The position numbers and the translations under genes were made by a program. The notes beneath the pieces were generated by a model that was not told the DNA's origin, made no database searches, and saw only the letters and a program-made list of their open reading frames with translations. Source: Triatoma infestans (lineage: Eukaryota > Arthropoda > Insecta > Hemiptera > Reduviidae). Taken from it: a stretch of 64,000 nt of DNA. The first letter of the stretch is position 1; the number at the start of each line of letters is the position of its first letter. Below, piece after piece: positions 19,958 through 30,274 of this stretch. The stretch covers positions 1 through 64,000 of the forward strand of contig JAAEAF010014370.1 in assembly GCA_011037195.1 (NCBI GenBank). Reading direction: 5' to 3'.

Positions 19958-20002
19958 ACCACAAAATGAAGCAGGCTACCACGGAAAATGTCTCTGATGA
20001 AA

Positions 20003-20243
20003 AGGAAGGGATTATCTCAATGGTAGCACGCTGGACTAGCAACGCGGAGGTCCCGGGTTCGAATCTCAGCATGCTGCCCTTAAGATTTTCTCATCTTAGG
20101 AGCCTCTACAACTCATTGTACTGTGATGAGCAGTGTTGTCTGTAAAACACTGCTTGGAGCCCGGCAGTGCACTGAGAAGGCTCCCGGGGGGGGGGGATAA
20201 TAGATCTTTCAGGTCGCAGTGCGATAATCCCCTATAACAATCT
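20003..20243 (+). repeat. tRNA-derived SINE1, tail type B
   Basis: It has an A-box region (CTCAATGGTAGCACGCTGG), B box GGGTTCGAATCTC, the body (AGGAGCCTCTACAACTCATT), a run of G near 20186, then the type B tail AGATCTTTCAGGTCGCAGTG and ATAATCCCCTATAAC. Confidence 0.85.
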
Positions 20244-20560
20244 ACTTCTACATCTAGTTACTCCCCCCGCCTAGGCCAGACTAGGAGGGGACAGTACGAT
20301 TCAAATAAATAGAGCGACAGCAGTATATAGTTCAGGACACTTTACGATCAGTTTACAACAAGTCAGCGTTCCTGTCTACTACGTTCTCAGCCAGTCTGTC
20401 TCTCTATATGTATATATATTATATCTCTCGCTATCTAATTTCTATTTTCACTGTAAAATCCTTGCAGTTTGTGTGTTCTTGTCATTCATACAATGTTCAG
20501 CATATCATTCTAGTTTATTTTTTCTAAAAATCCATTCTCTCTCCTTCTCACTTCCTTATA

Positions 20561-21405
20561 GGTAAATATGAATTTTGGTGTTTTTTATTTTGCTTTCCAT
20601 TAAGATTAAGATGGACAGTTATATCCTGAAAATATTGGCGAATGAAATTTACCTCTAACATCAATAAAAAGTTTAACCCAAATACAATTTGGATTAAAAG
20701 TTCATATTTTCTGGTCAAGAAAGGATTGATTTTTTTTTTTTTTTACTTTTTTTTAATATAGATTCATTTTTTATAGTTGTAATTCTTACTTGTAATCAAT
20801 ATATATATATATATATATGATATATATGAGATGATGTGTTGTGTTTATATTACTCGCTAACAACTGTTTGATGCGGGTTTTAGTTTAAGTTCGATCTTGT
20901 CACCAGATGTTTTGAACAACCACCGGAAACTAAGAGCTTTTTGTAGCCAGCCATTTCTTATACCTATAGCCAGACACATGTGGCCATTCTTCTTATAGAG
21001 TTTTTCTCCAATATCTTATACGAGTATATAACAATTGTTTTATTTTTTATTTTTATGTTTCTTTTTATTATTATTATTATTATTATTATTGATTTATTTT
21101 TTTTTTTACTTTTTATCGCTTAATTTTATATTATATAATATAAAAAATATGTTTTTTTACTGTTCATAAGGTGAAAAAAATCTTAGCATTAAAAAATTTG
21201 TACTTAATATAATTATGATGGCAGAAATTTTCTTTTAATTACAATTTAGTTTCTATGTCTGCCAAAAAGTTATTTAACACCGTATGGACTTCATTTTATG
21301 TTATTTAGCAAAAATAGCGCGTTGCCATGGTTACTGTAATGGGAATCAAGCAAGCTGCTCTTGTTGACAAAATTTTTGCCAGATAAAAGCTATATTTAAT
21401 AGTAA
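20561..21405. other. Unassigned AT-rich DNA with microsatellites
   Basis: It contains (TA)n at 20798-20818 and (ATT)n at 21068-21090. No gene is supported. Confidence 0.4.
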
Positions 21406-21717
21406 TCAAATACTAGCCGTAACGAGCTCTATCATCGTTTCTCCAAGTACACTTGAACGCGATTGTGCTTCAACTTGGGCCATCCACCTAGAGAAGTTGG
21501 TTCTAGCCTCCCCACCAAAAGCAAGGAGAAGCCTGTGATGGCATATTGCATACAGTATTTCTAATTCTTTTGTCAATTCAAGAATAACGCCACTGATGCT
21601 ACTTCCATGTAAGGCAGTCAAATTTTTGGTGGACAAGTATCGCCAAGCTTCTTTCCCCACCGTTAGAGTTTGATACTCAAGACGACGTACAGAGAAAAGA
21701 AGACAGAATACTATCAC
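21406..21717 (-). CDS. Unrecognised 103-codon frame
   Basis: This minus-strand frame is less AT-rich than its neighbours and has protein-like composition: an amphipathic Leu/Glu-rich stretch (ISGVILELTKELEILYAI) followed by HHRLLLAFGGEARTNFSRWM. A possible splice acceptor (TTCAG) lies just upstream at about 21720, so it could be an exon or a transposon gene fragment. I do not recognise the family. It has no repeat partner in the window. Confidence 0.25.
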   Translation of the reverse strand: MIVFCLLFSVRRLEYQTLTVGKEAWRYLSTKNLTALHGSSISGVILELTKELEILYAICHHRLLLAFGGEARTNFSRWMAQVEAQSRSSVLGETMIELVTASI

Positions 21718-21784
21718 CTGAAGCTGGAATAGGCTACATTACCTTCCAAACCCACCAGCTAACACGACAATCAATCTACAACTA

Positions 21785-21863
21785 CAATTCATTGAAAGTT
21801 TTTATCGGAAATATATGTTATGAGGTGTCCTAAATACGATAAAATAAGTTTTTAACGAATAGT

Positions 21864-21903
<40 letters not shown>

Positions 21904-22190
21904 TGTGTGTACGTGTATACCACATTTTTTGTAAACTAAATATCTTAAAAGCGAAAAATAGCAAGTACATCAAACTTGATATATTTCCGTTCATTATGTT
22001 GCTACAATCTTATCAGTGAGAAAGTTTCGGCCAAAATCCATCAATCGAAGTGCGACTTTATTGAATTTTTTTTTTTTCAGTTTTCTCTGAGTTTTTTTTC
22101 AGTTTGAAAACTGTTCCAACGATTTTCATGAAACTTTGCATATTATCTATACAAATAAATATGCCTATTACATTTTTTAAGAATATTGTA
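21785..22190 (+). mobile_element. HINE-like fragment with long GT run
   Basis: TTTTTATCGGAAATATATGT (5' block), (GT)n at about 21865-21911 and the start of one internal unit ending in a degraded AACGATTTTCATGAAACT. Confidence 0.5.
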
Positions 22191-23409
22191 GTGGAATCGT
22201 TTATTGTGATTCCTATGGTATGTAGTGGATGTCTTGAAGAGGGCGGAAGTTAGTTTAGAGATTTTTTGGAAGTTAGAGCTCGAATTACTAACACTGAATT
22301 TATAAAAATAGACTATATTTTTACAGTAATTTAAATGTGAGAAATGGTAACTATTAACATGAAATACTTAGATAATTTAAAGTTAAAATAACAAATAATT
22401 TAAGATGATTAAAATAAATAAACTAAGATGCACAATTATGAAAATAAGTATAAGTAAAACCTGTATAGGGACGCGGAACTGCTGCTCGTATAATGATGTA
22501 CTCGTGTATAATAATCCCCTCTTCCAGTGGGGCGAAGTTTATATTAGTGTTACTCACACACTGTCAGATGTGTAAGCAACACTCACACCAAGACATCTCT
22601 CCTAGTGTGCGACCTTGGTTAGTTCGGTGACCAGTGATTTAGGTCAGTGGCCAGCCTTATCGGTGCTTGCTTTGATGTAAAGTATTGACCCTTGGTTTTG
22701 TTTGTTTGGCCGCGGCTTTGTCTTGAAGACAGCGGCCGGCTAGGCCACTAGTTATAAACTATCCTTTATTCCTGCCATCCCTTGTGAAGGTAGCTGCTGG
22801 CTGGAACCACTTTGACATTGCTATGACTTTGAACCACTTTGACATTGGTATGACTTTGATATGTCATTATAATATTTTCCCGGATTTTTTTTTTTTTTTT
22901 GGAGGTTTTGTAATGTGGTAATATATTTAGTTTTATCCTGATTACGTGTGGAGCCTCATTTTTTTGGAGCCGTAGGATTCAGTGACATGAATTGCTTTTA
23001 ACATGCATCAATGCCACATACATTGTGCCAATTCTTTGGAATTGCAACATCATTAACTTAAGCTTTTTCAACTTCCAAATTAAGGAATGTGGTATGAAAG
23101 AGCATCATTACTTTGCAACAAGACTCATTCAGATTCAATGTTGCCAATTAAGTTTCATTGCATTCTTAGCCGTCAGCCAGTGTCCCAGCATTGTTGTTTT
23201 CTAAAAGACGAATCTGCTTAAAAGGTATGCGAAATCTTTCCATTGTCCTATAGAGTTCGTCACAGTGTACAATATTATATAGAGAGCTTTAAAGTCCATA
23301 ATAAAACATTTTTGAATTTTATTGTTCAAATATTATTACATTCATTATTACTATGGTATTACATTATTCTATTTTTCTTGTATTATTTGCCTGATGTATG
23401 TATCCTAAA
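22191..23409. other. Unassigned, partly GC-richer
   Basis: 22450-22890 is clearly less AT-rich (CGGCCGGCTAGGCCACTAG, CTGGCTGGAACCACTTTGAC repeated as AACCACTTTGACATTGGTAT). It may belong to a mobile element not otherwise seen here. No reading frame is convincing. Confidence 0.35.
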
Positions 23410-23668
23410 AAAAAAAAAACCGATAGCGCAGCAGCCCATGAAGGGCCAAGGCTTGCCAGACAGCGATTTGAGTAGGAGAGCGTGTGTGGTAAGCAAGCCG
23501 CAGTTCTCACGCCGTCTAGTTCCGGCCTTTGCTACCTAGGGCGCTACTAACTGTAGTTTCCCATTTTTATCACGATGCTGGTAACACCGACTTTGCCCTC
23601 ACGGGAATCGAATCAGGGATTTTCGTATGAAAGGCGAATGCGCTAGCGTAGACCAACGCGTGAGGACG
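23410..23668 (-). repeat. tRNA-derived SINE, second family (SINE2), full length
   Basis: On the minus strand it has a tRNA-like head (GTTGGTCTACGCTAGCGC, CCTTTCATACGAAAAT, B box TGATTCGATTCCC). A body follows (CATCGTGATAAAAATGGGAA, GCGCCCTAGGTAGCAAAGGC, AGAACTGCGGCTTGCTTACC), then a 3' end CCTTCATGGGCTGCTGC and a T run. Further copies are at 30275 and 47075. Confidence 0.75.
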
Positions 23669-24544
23669 ATGCAAATGGCTATTAGTAGCCGAAGCACATT
23701 GTTATAATATTGAAATAAATACACGGAAAATCGTAAATGAGGGGCTGGAGAAGGAACGCGAGAAGAAGATTGGTTTACTACAGAGTGTACATTTCCAATT
23801 GGTGACACGTGCTGAACCTTTATTTATGAAGAAAAAAATACAAAAGTTTTTATTGTATTTATTATGTGTCTGATATTTCCTATCGTCTAGATAAAACTGC
23901 ACAACGATATCTTTGTTCTAAATCAGTATTACATAATCTATTGTATTGCTTTTATTATAAATAAAAATTTCTTAATTAATTATTTAATTAAAAAAAAAAG
24001 ATCATATTATTTCAAATATCATATTGGAATAAAAGTGGTAAAGAAATAAATTATATGAACAATGTTATCTTCGATGGTAAAAGTGGACTGGCCATTTCTT
24101 CAGGTATCCCGGTTCACCACTTATACGATCAACATCACACAGTACATATAAGGCCTGCCAGCAGGTCTGCTGGCATCCTGCAGATGCAACTACCCCAGGG
24201 TAGTTGATGTGTTCAACTACTTAGGTTTAACCCACACACAGATACACTCTACCTCATTACTAAAACCCACACACACATACACTCATTAACAATTAATTAC
24301 TTATTTTATACTTTACTGGCTAGAATCGATGTCCGAACACTAATAATAAGGGATCCACAAATAGAACTTTAAAGTTGCAGTAAATTTGGCATTGAATCCA
24401 GTCCCCCTCTATAAACATCTTCTCCTGATGGATACAAATTAATTGAAGAGCGAATATCTGATGTGACTCAAGTATGCAACTATATACGAGCAAGAAATCA
24501 AAAAGAAAACCACACTTCTGAACGTTGTTGGGTAATTTAACTGT
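23669..24544. other. Unassigned AT-rich DNA with SINE2-tail debris
   Basis: AAGGCCTGCCAGCAGG at about 24150 resembles the SINE2 tail and forms a small hairpin with TCTGCTGGCATCCTGC. No gene is supported. Confidence 0.35.
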
Positions 24545-25560
24545 TTTTGTACTTTCTTTTGCCCCTAGCAAGAGGAAGTATTGTATTCGTGTTAAATTTT
24601 CGATATCGAGTTTTCACCGGAAATATCCGTTTTGAGATCCCCTGAGTCCAAAAAAAAATGGTTTTTAGCAAATGATTAGTGTACGTGTCTGAGTGTGTGA
24701 ATGTGAACAGCATAGCTCAAAAACGAAAAACCGTAGAAAGTTGAAACTTGATATTATGTTTAGGTATCATCATGGGATCTGACGGTGCGTTATCTGTCAA
24801 AATTCCCCGACCGGAAGTACCACTTTACTAGATTTTTTTTTTTTTACGTTTTTGCAATTTTCTCAAAAATAGCTCGAACGATTTTCTTTAAACTTGGTAT
24901 ATCAACTACACATACAAAGAGCTACAACTTTTATTTAAAACATTTCTCTGGGCAAATTCATTTAAGGGCACTTCTGGGGAAGGGGTGGGGTTAGGTTTTC
25001 ATCTTAACTGTTATTTCAGTTTATTAGATAATTCTGTCATCTAAATAATGTTAATTAAAATTAAATATTTTGTTGAAATTCCGAGTTTGAAAAAAAATCG
25101 AATAACCGGAAGTGCGTTTACTTTACCACTTTACTAAATGATTTTTTTTCACTTTTTCGCCATTTTCTCAATAATGGCTCCAACAATTTTCTTGAAACTT
25201 CTTATATAAACTAAACATGCAAAGATCTACATCTTTTATTTAAAACATTTCTCTGGGCAAATTCATTTAAATGCACTTTTTGGGGAGGGGTGGTGTTACA
25301 GCTTCCTCAAAAGTGGTAGCACAGTTGATTATACAATTCTATCGTCCAAACAAAATTAAGAGAAATAAATAGATGGCCAAAATTCCAAGTTTTAAGAAAA
25401 TTAGTAAGCCGGAAGTGCGCTTTTACTGAACAGTTTTTCAAGTTTTCGACGAATTTCGTTATATTTGGTACACAAACTATAACATTTGTCAATTATAATT
25501 TTGAGAACTGGAGTAAGAGAAAGTTGTGTGAGTGTTTCACACAAGATTTTTTTTTTGTTT
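24545..25560 (+). mobile_element. HINE/DINE-1-like element, full length
   Basis: It has the full architecture: 5' block TTTTCGATATCGAGTTTTCA, a short degenerate GT stretch near 24685, internal units near 24840-25100 and 25140-25400, a partial third unit, GGAGTAAGAGAAAGT, GTGTGAGTGTTTCACAC and a T run. The 5' hairpin is slightly altered (CTTTTGCCCCTAGCAAGAG). Confidence 0.7.
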
Positions 25561-26120
25561 TTTTTTTTAAACATATTAGAAAAACAAGACTTGTTTCTGT
25601 GTAAAGAGGCATTTCCCGGTCTCTTCTCCGTTGATTTTTTTTTTGAGTTGAGAAATCATCTTTCAAATTTGGCCGTCTTCTCTAAAACACTACTATAAAA
25701 ACTGAATTGAGCAAAAACCGAAATGGAAGGAAAAACTTGTTTCACAAGCATGTGGAACCTTAGATCTAAATAAAACTAAACCACCTACATGAAGGGTCAA
25801 GGCCTGCCAGGAGGCTTGCAGATATTTGGCAGTCGATGTTTCCATCGCTGAATTTCTGATATTCCCTACCCAGTCTGTTTGTAGAGCACACCTTTTTTCA
25901 CGATACCAGGTCAATTGAAATCAATAGAACCAATAGAAATTGAACTCCTAACTAGGACTACGAGCGGGCGAAATTTTCATTAACAAGTAGTTAATTAGAA
26001 ATACTATTCAACTTTAGAATTGGGGGGGCCTTCCAAGAGAAATTAATGCACTAAAGCCTAGATCTCTCTTGGCCTTTAAATGGTAGATCAATGATAGTAC
26101 GGAGCTATGATTAAATCATA
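25561..26120. other. Unassigned
   Basis: It includes a SINE2-like tail piece at 25790-25835 (CATGAAGGGTCAAGGCCTGC). No gene is supported. Confidence 0.35.
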
Positions 26121-27162
26121 GCGTTCTCACGAGTCAAGTTTAGTTGTCCGATTTTAGTTGATCAGCAAAAGTTGAATACGACTTGTACCAGTTTTGGTTC
26201 ATACGTTTCAACTGAAATCGATCAAACCGTTTCAATAACGATACGGAGCCACTCTATTAGTTAAGAGCAAACCGGGTGGCCAATTGGGCGATCCGGAAGT
26301 TCATACTTGTTGTTTATGAATATGTTGAAAAAGCTATTTTTATTTTATTTGAGTTCGTTTATATTTCTTTTGAATTATTTATTTTAAATGCGTCCACTCT
26401 CATCAACGAGCGTCAGGCATCAACGCCTGTGTTGCCAGGGATGCTAATTCCGGCATTACACACAAATCATCAGGTGACGAGTCGCAGCCAATCAGCCTTG
26501 ACCTCCCCACCAATACACCTACATACAGGGCTACTGTGCCCTTGCTAGAGCAGTACGTCTAGAAGTCTTGACTAGACAAATGTCAATTTTTGTGGCCATA
26601 AATTTCTATAGAGGTTTACAGAAAAAGACCTTGACGAAGATTTTCTTTGAATTCTCTAGCCTTACCTCCAAGTGACAAAGCCAGCATTTTCCAAGTTGTC
26701 TACAGATCACAACTCAGCGTTTTCCTTCTACTCGACGGACTCACAACATCTTTTTTACCACTCCATTCGGTATCTGGTGGATCAAAACAACTGCCCAGCC
26801 TCTTACGCGTCATTATTCATTCGTATTGTAAATATTTCATTGTACTATTACTAACCTACTAACCCAATTAGAAAATTAAAAGGAATTTATTTAAGTTATT
26901 CAATTGGTATCAATTTCAACTACTATCTGCTTTCTTTACTTTACAGTCCACAAAATAAATCATCACTTGTCAATACCTGAAAGATTCGTTCAACTGAAAG
27001 TTGCGTCATACTTGAACGATAAAGTTTGGACTCGGTCAAACTTTTGTTGATCCACTAAAAAGTTGATCAACTTTATTGAAACAAAAGGTTTTCATTAGGT
27101 TTTTCATTCAACTTCTGTTGATCAACTAAAATCGGTCAACTAAACTTGACTCGTGAAAACGC
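26121..27162. mobile_element. Non-autonomous TIR DNA transposon, ~1.04 kb
   Basis: The ends are imperfect inverted repeats of ~55 bp. The left end reads GCGTTCTCACGAGTCAAGTT then TAGTTGTCCGATTTTAGTTG; the right end, complemented, reads GCGTTTTCACGAGTCAAGTT then TAGTTGACCGATTTTAGTTG. Further inverted similarity (TTGATC/GATCAA, CAACTTTTG) continues inward. No transposase was recognised. The target duplication is unclear, so the superfamily is not assigned. Confidence 0.65.
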
Positions 27163-27355
27163 GGCATAACACCTCTAATCTACGGTCAAAGTGCAAAACA
27201 CATAACCCCGCAACCATGGTCATGGGAAGGAAAATTTATGAGTTTTCTCATAAATCGCGGGTAATGGTTTCTAATATCCATCCCCATGGTGGTGCGCAGA
27301 TGACGCTTTCCAGGAATCCAAGGAAAAGATTACACCGTTGTAAGTAATTGTGAAT
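27163..27355. other. Spacer between TIR element and viral insertion
   Basis: A short stretch with a small frame (27153-27347) showing no recognisable motif. Confidence 0.35.
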
Positions 27356-27871
27356 CTATGAAAGGGAAAGTAGCTTCGCATTAGAAAAGACAGATACTTG
27401 ATCGTCATAGTCATTGCATTTGCGGCTTTGATACTTGATACTCATTGCATTTGCGGCTTTACGAAAAACTGTTACATTTCTAGTACAGAATTTTAAATTT
27501 AATCCTACTGCACTTTCTCCAAATATACATTGACTAGAATTAGGGGAACCGGTTATATAGTCCCCGTATTAAAACTGGAACGCACACCACGCGGTGTTAC
27601 AATACATTCTACTTTTACTATACTGGAACCAGGAGGTAAACTGTAATATTCAGCATAATTAATCCAAAAGGCATAATTATGCTGCATAATTAATCCAAAA
27701 AAGGTAAGAAACCGAAGGTGATATTTGATGTAGGTGATAAAGCTGACGATTATTTTGGTAGCCTCCTCCATAAATTTGTTCACTGCCACTATGGCACTCT
27801 GATGTTGATGTTCCTGTAACACAATCTCCATCGTTTTTGTAGCAAATTTCCATCTATTGTCCTTTGGCACT
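27356..27871 (-). pseudogene. Endogenous densovirus capsid (VP)-like fragment
   Basis: On the minus strand one frame (27871 to 27553) carries WINYAEYYSLPPGSSIVKVE and VTPRGVRSSFNTG. The latter resembles the conserved segment of densovirus capsid proteins that, from memory, precedes a variable stretch and a GLN-type motif. The matching continuation, with a VGLN motif, is in another frame from about 27556 to 27356, so the copy has a frameshift. Only a part of a capsid gene is present. Upstream of PKDNRWKF the sequence is not clearly capsid. It lies downstream of, and on the same strand as, the NS1-like piece. Ambisense densoviruses have these genes on opposite strands, so either the parent was monosense or the insert was rearranged. 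Not functional. Confidence 0.6.
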
Positions 27872-27984
27872 CGCTGGATGTCCTATAATAATTATAAATA
27901 ATGTCAATATTATTGATATTACAGCTAAAATAATATTAATAATATTGGTAAACTAAATTACCTGAAATGGATGGATGCGCATGA
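27872..27984. other. AT-rich junction between NS1-like and VP-like pieces
   Basis: It is composed of AATATT/AATATTA repeats and their complements. It starts and ends (minus strand) with GTAATT and TTATAG, so it could be mistaken for a short intron. A junction or insertion in a decayed viral copy is equally plausible. Confidence 0.35.
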
Positions 27985-28748
27985 TTATATAGTGTGAGCC
28001 ATCCACAACCTCCGAAGATTTGACATATACACCTGTCGCCCTGGTAGATACATATACTTTGATAAATGGGCGCAGTATTCTTCGGAGTAACTGGCACATC
28101 CAGCGGTTCCAAATTTAGCTTTATTAAAGAAGGAGTTATTACCTAGCCCTTTGATTGCCCTGACGATCCAGCATCGACACGATCGATTGCTGTAGGAACA
28201 ATCGTGGATGACATGGACGTGGGCATGTTTGCACTGGTGGTACCATACGAGTAGGAGGTTGATGGCTGATCGGAACCTCTTTTGGAAAATTTCAAAATTG
28301 AAAGCTTCAATAAAGCTTTCAAGTTTAAAATCTCTTTTCGTGGATAAGATATGGTGGACAATGAGGTGTCCACGCAATCCACGAACGGTTTGATGTATGA
28401 GGTGTCCGTTTCCTCCATCGTACTGTATGCACTCCCAAGACATTCCAGGAATGTCTCCCATTTTCCGGATGTCTGGCTCGTACACTCCATCAGACAAATG
28501 GATGTTTCCTGCAAGACATCCGAAATGTGCACTAGTTTCAAAGTTCTCAGGAATAACTCTGTCTTTAATAAACTCCAGAGAGCGAAAAGACCGCGTTTCA
28601 TCATCTGCACTCGAGGACGTTTCGCTGGAGGAGCGTCTTGTTCGTCCTCGATGCTAATGGGGCTTGGAGGAGCTGTGGGTGCGCACTTTGGGCATTCTAT
28701 GTCTTGAATATCCTCACAAATGCAAGTTTTGTTTGACATTCTATACAA
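27985..28748 (-). pseudogene. Endogenous densovirus NS1-like N-terminal region
   Basis: The minus-strand frame open from 28653 to 27985 contains HVHVIHDCSYSNRSCRC, matching the H-x-H...HDC...CRC signature near the N-terminal part of parvovirus/densovirus NS1. After it comes SEEYCAHLSKYMYLPGRQVY, which resembles the segment preceding the GG(R/K)xW motif; here that motif is degraded. A second frame, overlapping from an ATG at 28748, starts MSNKTCICEDIQDIECPKC and has a basic PPAKRPRV patch. It may be the true NS1 N terminus, joined by a frameshift near 28600-28650, or an overlapping NS2-like frame; densoviruses use overlapping NS frames. The superfamily 3 helicase is absent. It is a truncated, non-functional insertion. 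Confidence 0.7.
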
Positions 28749-28874
28749 ATTTTAAATTTTACTGAATAATAACGAGAAAATATAGAAATGTTTCTTTTAC
28801 ACTTTAAACACTGCTTTAAATACCTTTTCATGAAAGTAAGTGGCGGACGGGCGGTAGGGTTGGCGGAAGACACA

Positions 28875-28964
28875 ATCAACACCTTTGCTGCGACGACGAC
28901 AAGTGGAGAGAGCTGACGTAACTGTTAGTAGAGGGAGCACGAGCTCCCGCCACTAGGTGTTGAT
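28875..28964. other. Nested palindrome next to the viral insertion
   Basis: Three nested inverted pairs share one centre: ATCAACACCT (28875-28884) with AGGTGTTGAT (28955-28964); AGTGG (28902-28906) with CCACT (28950-28954); and GGGAGC (28933-28938) with GCTCCC (28943-28948) around an ACGA loop. Parvovirus termini are nested palindromes, so this may be a decayed terminus. It is upstream of the NS1-like piece, where a terminus would be expected. Confidence 0.4.
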
Positions 28965-29025
28965 CGGTAGAATCCAAGCGCTTGGCAGAAGAAATACACT
29001 ATGCTATACTTCAATAATAGTTCAT

Positions 29026-29074
29026 AAGGAGGCTAATATTTTATAAGGATCTGATTGCATCAGATCTCCTCCTT
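29026..29074. other. Hairpin
   Basis: AAGGAGG ... CCTCCTT encloses GGATCTGA and TCAGATC around a TTGCA loop. Its function is unknown; it lies ~60 bp beyond the palindrome above. Confidence 0.5.
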
Positions 29075-29119
29075 GGCTCCCTTTCCATTGGTTCAGTGCG
29101 TGAGCATACTCGAGACCTC

Positions 29120-29460
29120 CACCCCAGATATCTTATCATTTTTGTTTGAAACTTTTTCCGAGAAAATTCCCCTTAATTTTGGGGGGTTTTGATGTAAGGA
29201 GGAGAGGTTACGCTTTCCTCAAAAAAAAAAAAAGAAAGTGATTTCATAAAGTTTAGATTCCCACTCCATTCATATAAATTGAAAGCAACTAAATTTCCAA
29301 ACATTAAGAATTATATTTTTGAAGAGAATTTATAAATTATAACTATGTAAGTTGCTGTTAAGAAGAGAAGTCTTGTGAAACTTAAGTTTGGAAATTTGAC
29401 ACGATCAAAATACTTTCACTTATAACAGTAAGATGCCAGTAAGATAACAGAAAAAATGGG
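29120..29460. mobile_element. Degraded HINE-like fragments
   Basis: AAACTTTTTCCGAGAAAATTCC, a G-rich block at 29180-29210, and TTTGACACGATCAAAATACTTTC (minus-strand 5' block) are recognisable. Confidence 0.4.
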
Positions 29461-30274
29461 TTTGAAGTACTTTTCCGCAAAGGAAAAAGGAATTTATATA
29501 TATAATGTTTATATTTTTAGTTGGAAAACCCAGTTAGTAAAAAATAAGAGGGATAGGAAGGAAGTAAGAAGATAAGGTAGATATGGCAGGGCGATTATGA
29601 AATGTGTATAGCTCGTTTAAATTGCATGGAGCCCACTTACTACTTGTGGCAGCGGGACTACCATTTTATGTATATCTAATGTTGGGCAGGTTTGGCGAAG
29701 ATTTAAGAGGATTGGCAGGCCAGCCGCCGCCAGTTCAACCCCCGCCTGTTGAAGATGTCAGAAACGTTGATCTGATGAATTAAGAAGAGAGATAGAATGA
29801 GTGTGTATATAGAGGAAATACAGCAGACGATGGGTAGAAGTGAAGGCCCCTCCTTCCCAAAGTATAGTAAAGTGAAACTGTATTCACAGTGGCCAACTCT
29901 AATATATATTGCATAAGACCATGGTTCTGTATGCCCTGCTAGTCACTAACACTCTCTCAGTATATATACTGCCGGTTTTGGCTTGTTATAGAGATGAAGT
30001 CGGTTTACTACTACTATTGCAACTGCCCTTACCATCCCCCTAGAGGGCAATGTCTAAATAGCGTCTATCTTTTCTCATATTTTTTACCACTACTGACAAC
30101 TATGTTATAATCAATATTGCTCTAGTATGTTTTTGTTTGTTCTGATAGAAAAAAAAAAAAAAAACACTTTAAAAATAAATAAATATATAACATTTACTAA
30201 CAACGACAATTTTTTGCTGTGAAACAATCACAAGAACTTTCCCTTATTCAGATAATAAATAACACAATGGCGCA
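29461..30274. other. Unassigned
   Basis: The 29560-30060 part is less AT-rich (GGCAGGCCAGCCGCCGCCAG) but no frame is convincing. A minus-strand HINE 3' relic lies at 30215-30250 (TGTGAAACAATCACAAGAAC). Confidence 0.35.

Larger units (their letters stand above)
19725..20000. mobile_element. Penelope-like fragments, inverted pair with two hammerhead motifs
   Basis: The layout is the same as at 16681-16925: the left arm reads minus and the right arm plus, meeting near 19862. The outer ends share CATCAGAGACATTTTCCGTG and its complement. Confidence 0.5.
19394..20560 (+). mobile_element. LTR-like repeat interrupted by Penelope/SINE cluster
   Basis: The 5' part (19394-19485) starts TGTAATGGGATTCCGAATCA. 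The 3' part (20268-20560) begins GCCTAGGCCAGACTAGGAGG and continues with AAATAAATAGAGCGACAG, GTAAAATCCTTGCAGTTTGT (20453) and ATACAATGTTCAGCATATCA. Joined, the two parts parallel the uninterrupted copy at 16020-16388. The ~780-bp insert holds an inverted Penelope-like pair and a SINE1. Confidence 0.5.

Noticed and set aside
27872..27984. Short intron joining NS1-like and VP-like frames into one host gene
   Set aside because: GT and AG are present, but the upstream frame contains a stop, the NS1 signature is in a different frame from the one that would splice, and the two sides match different viral genes.
28397..28657. Possible CRISPR-like or tandem array in the region
   Set aside because: No regular short repeats with unique spacers anywhere in the window, and the DNA is eukaryotic.
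28208..28707. Plus-strand frames opposite the viral insertion
   Set aside because: They are shadows of the minus-strand NS1-like frames and have no recognisable motif.
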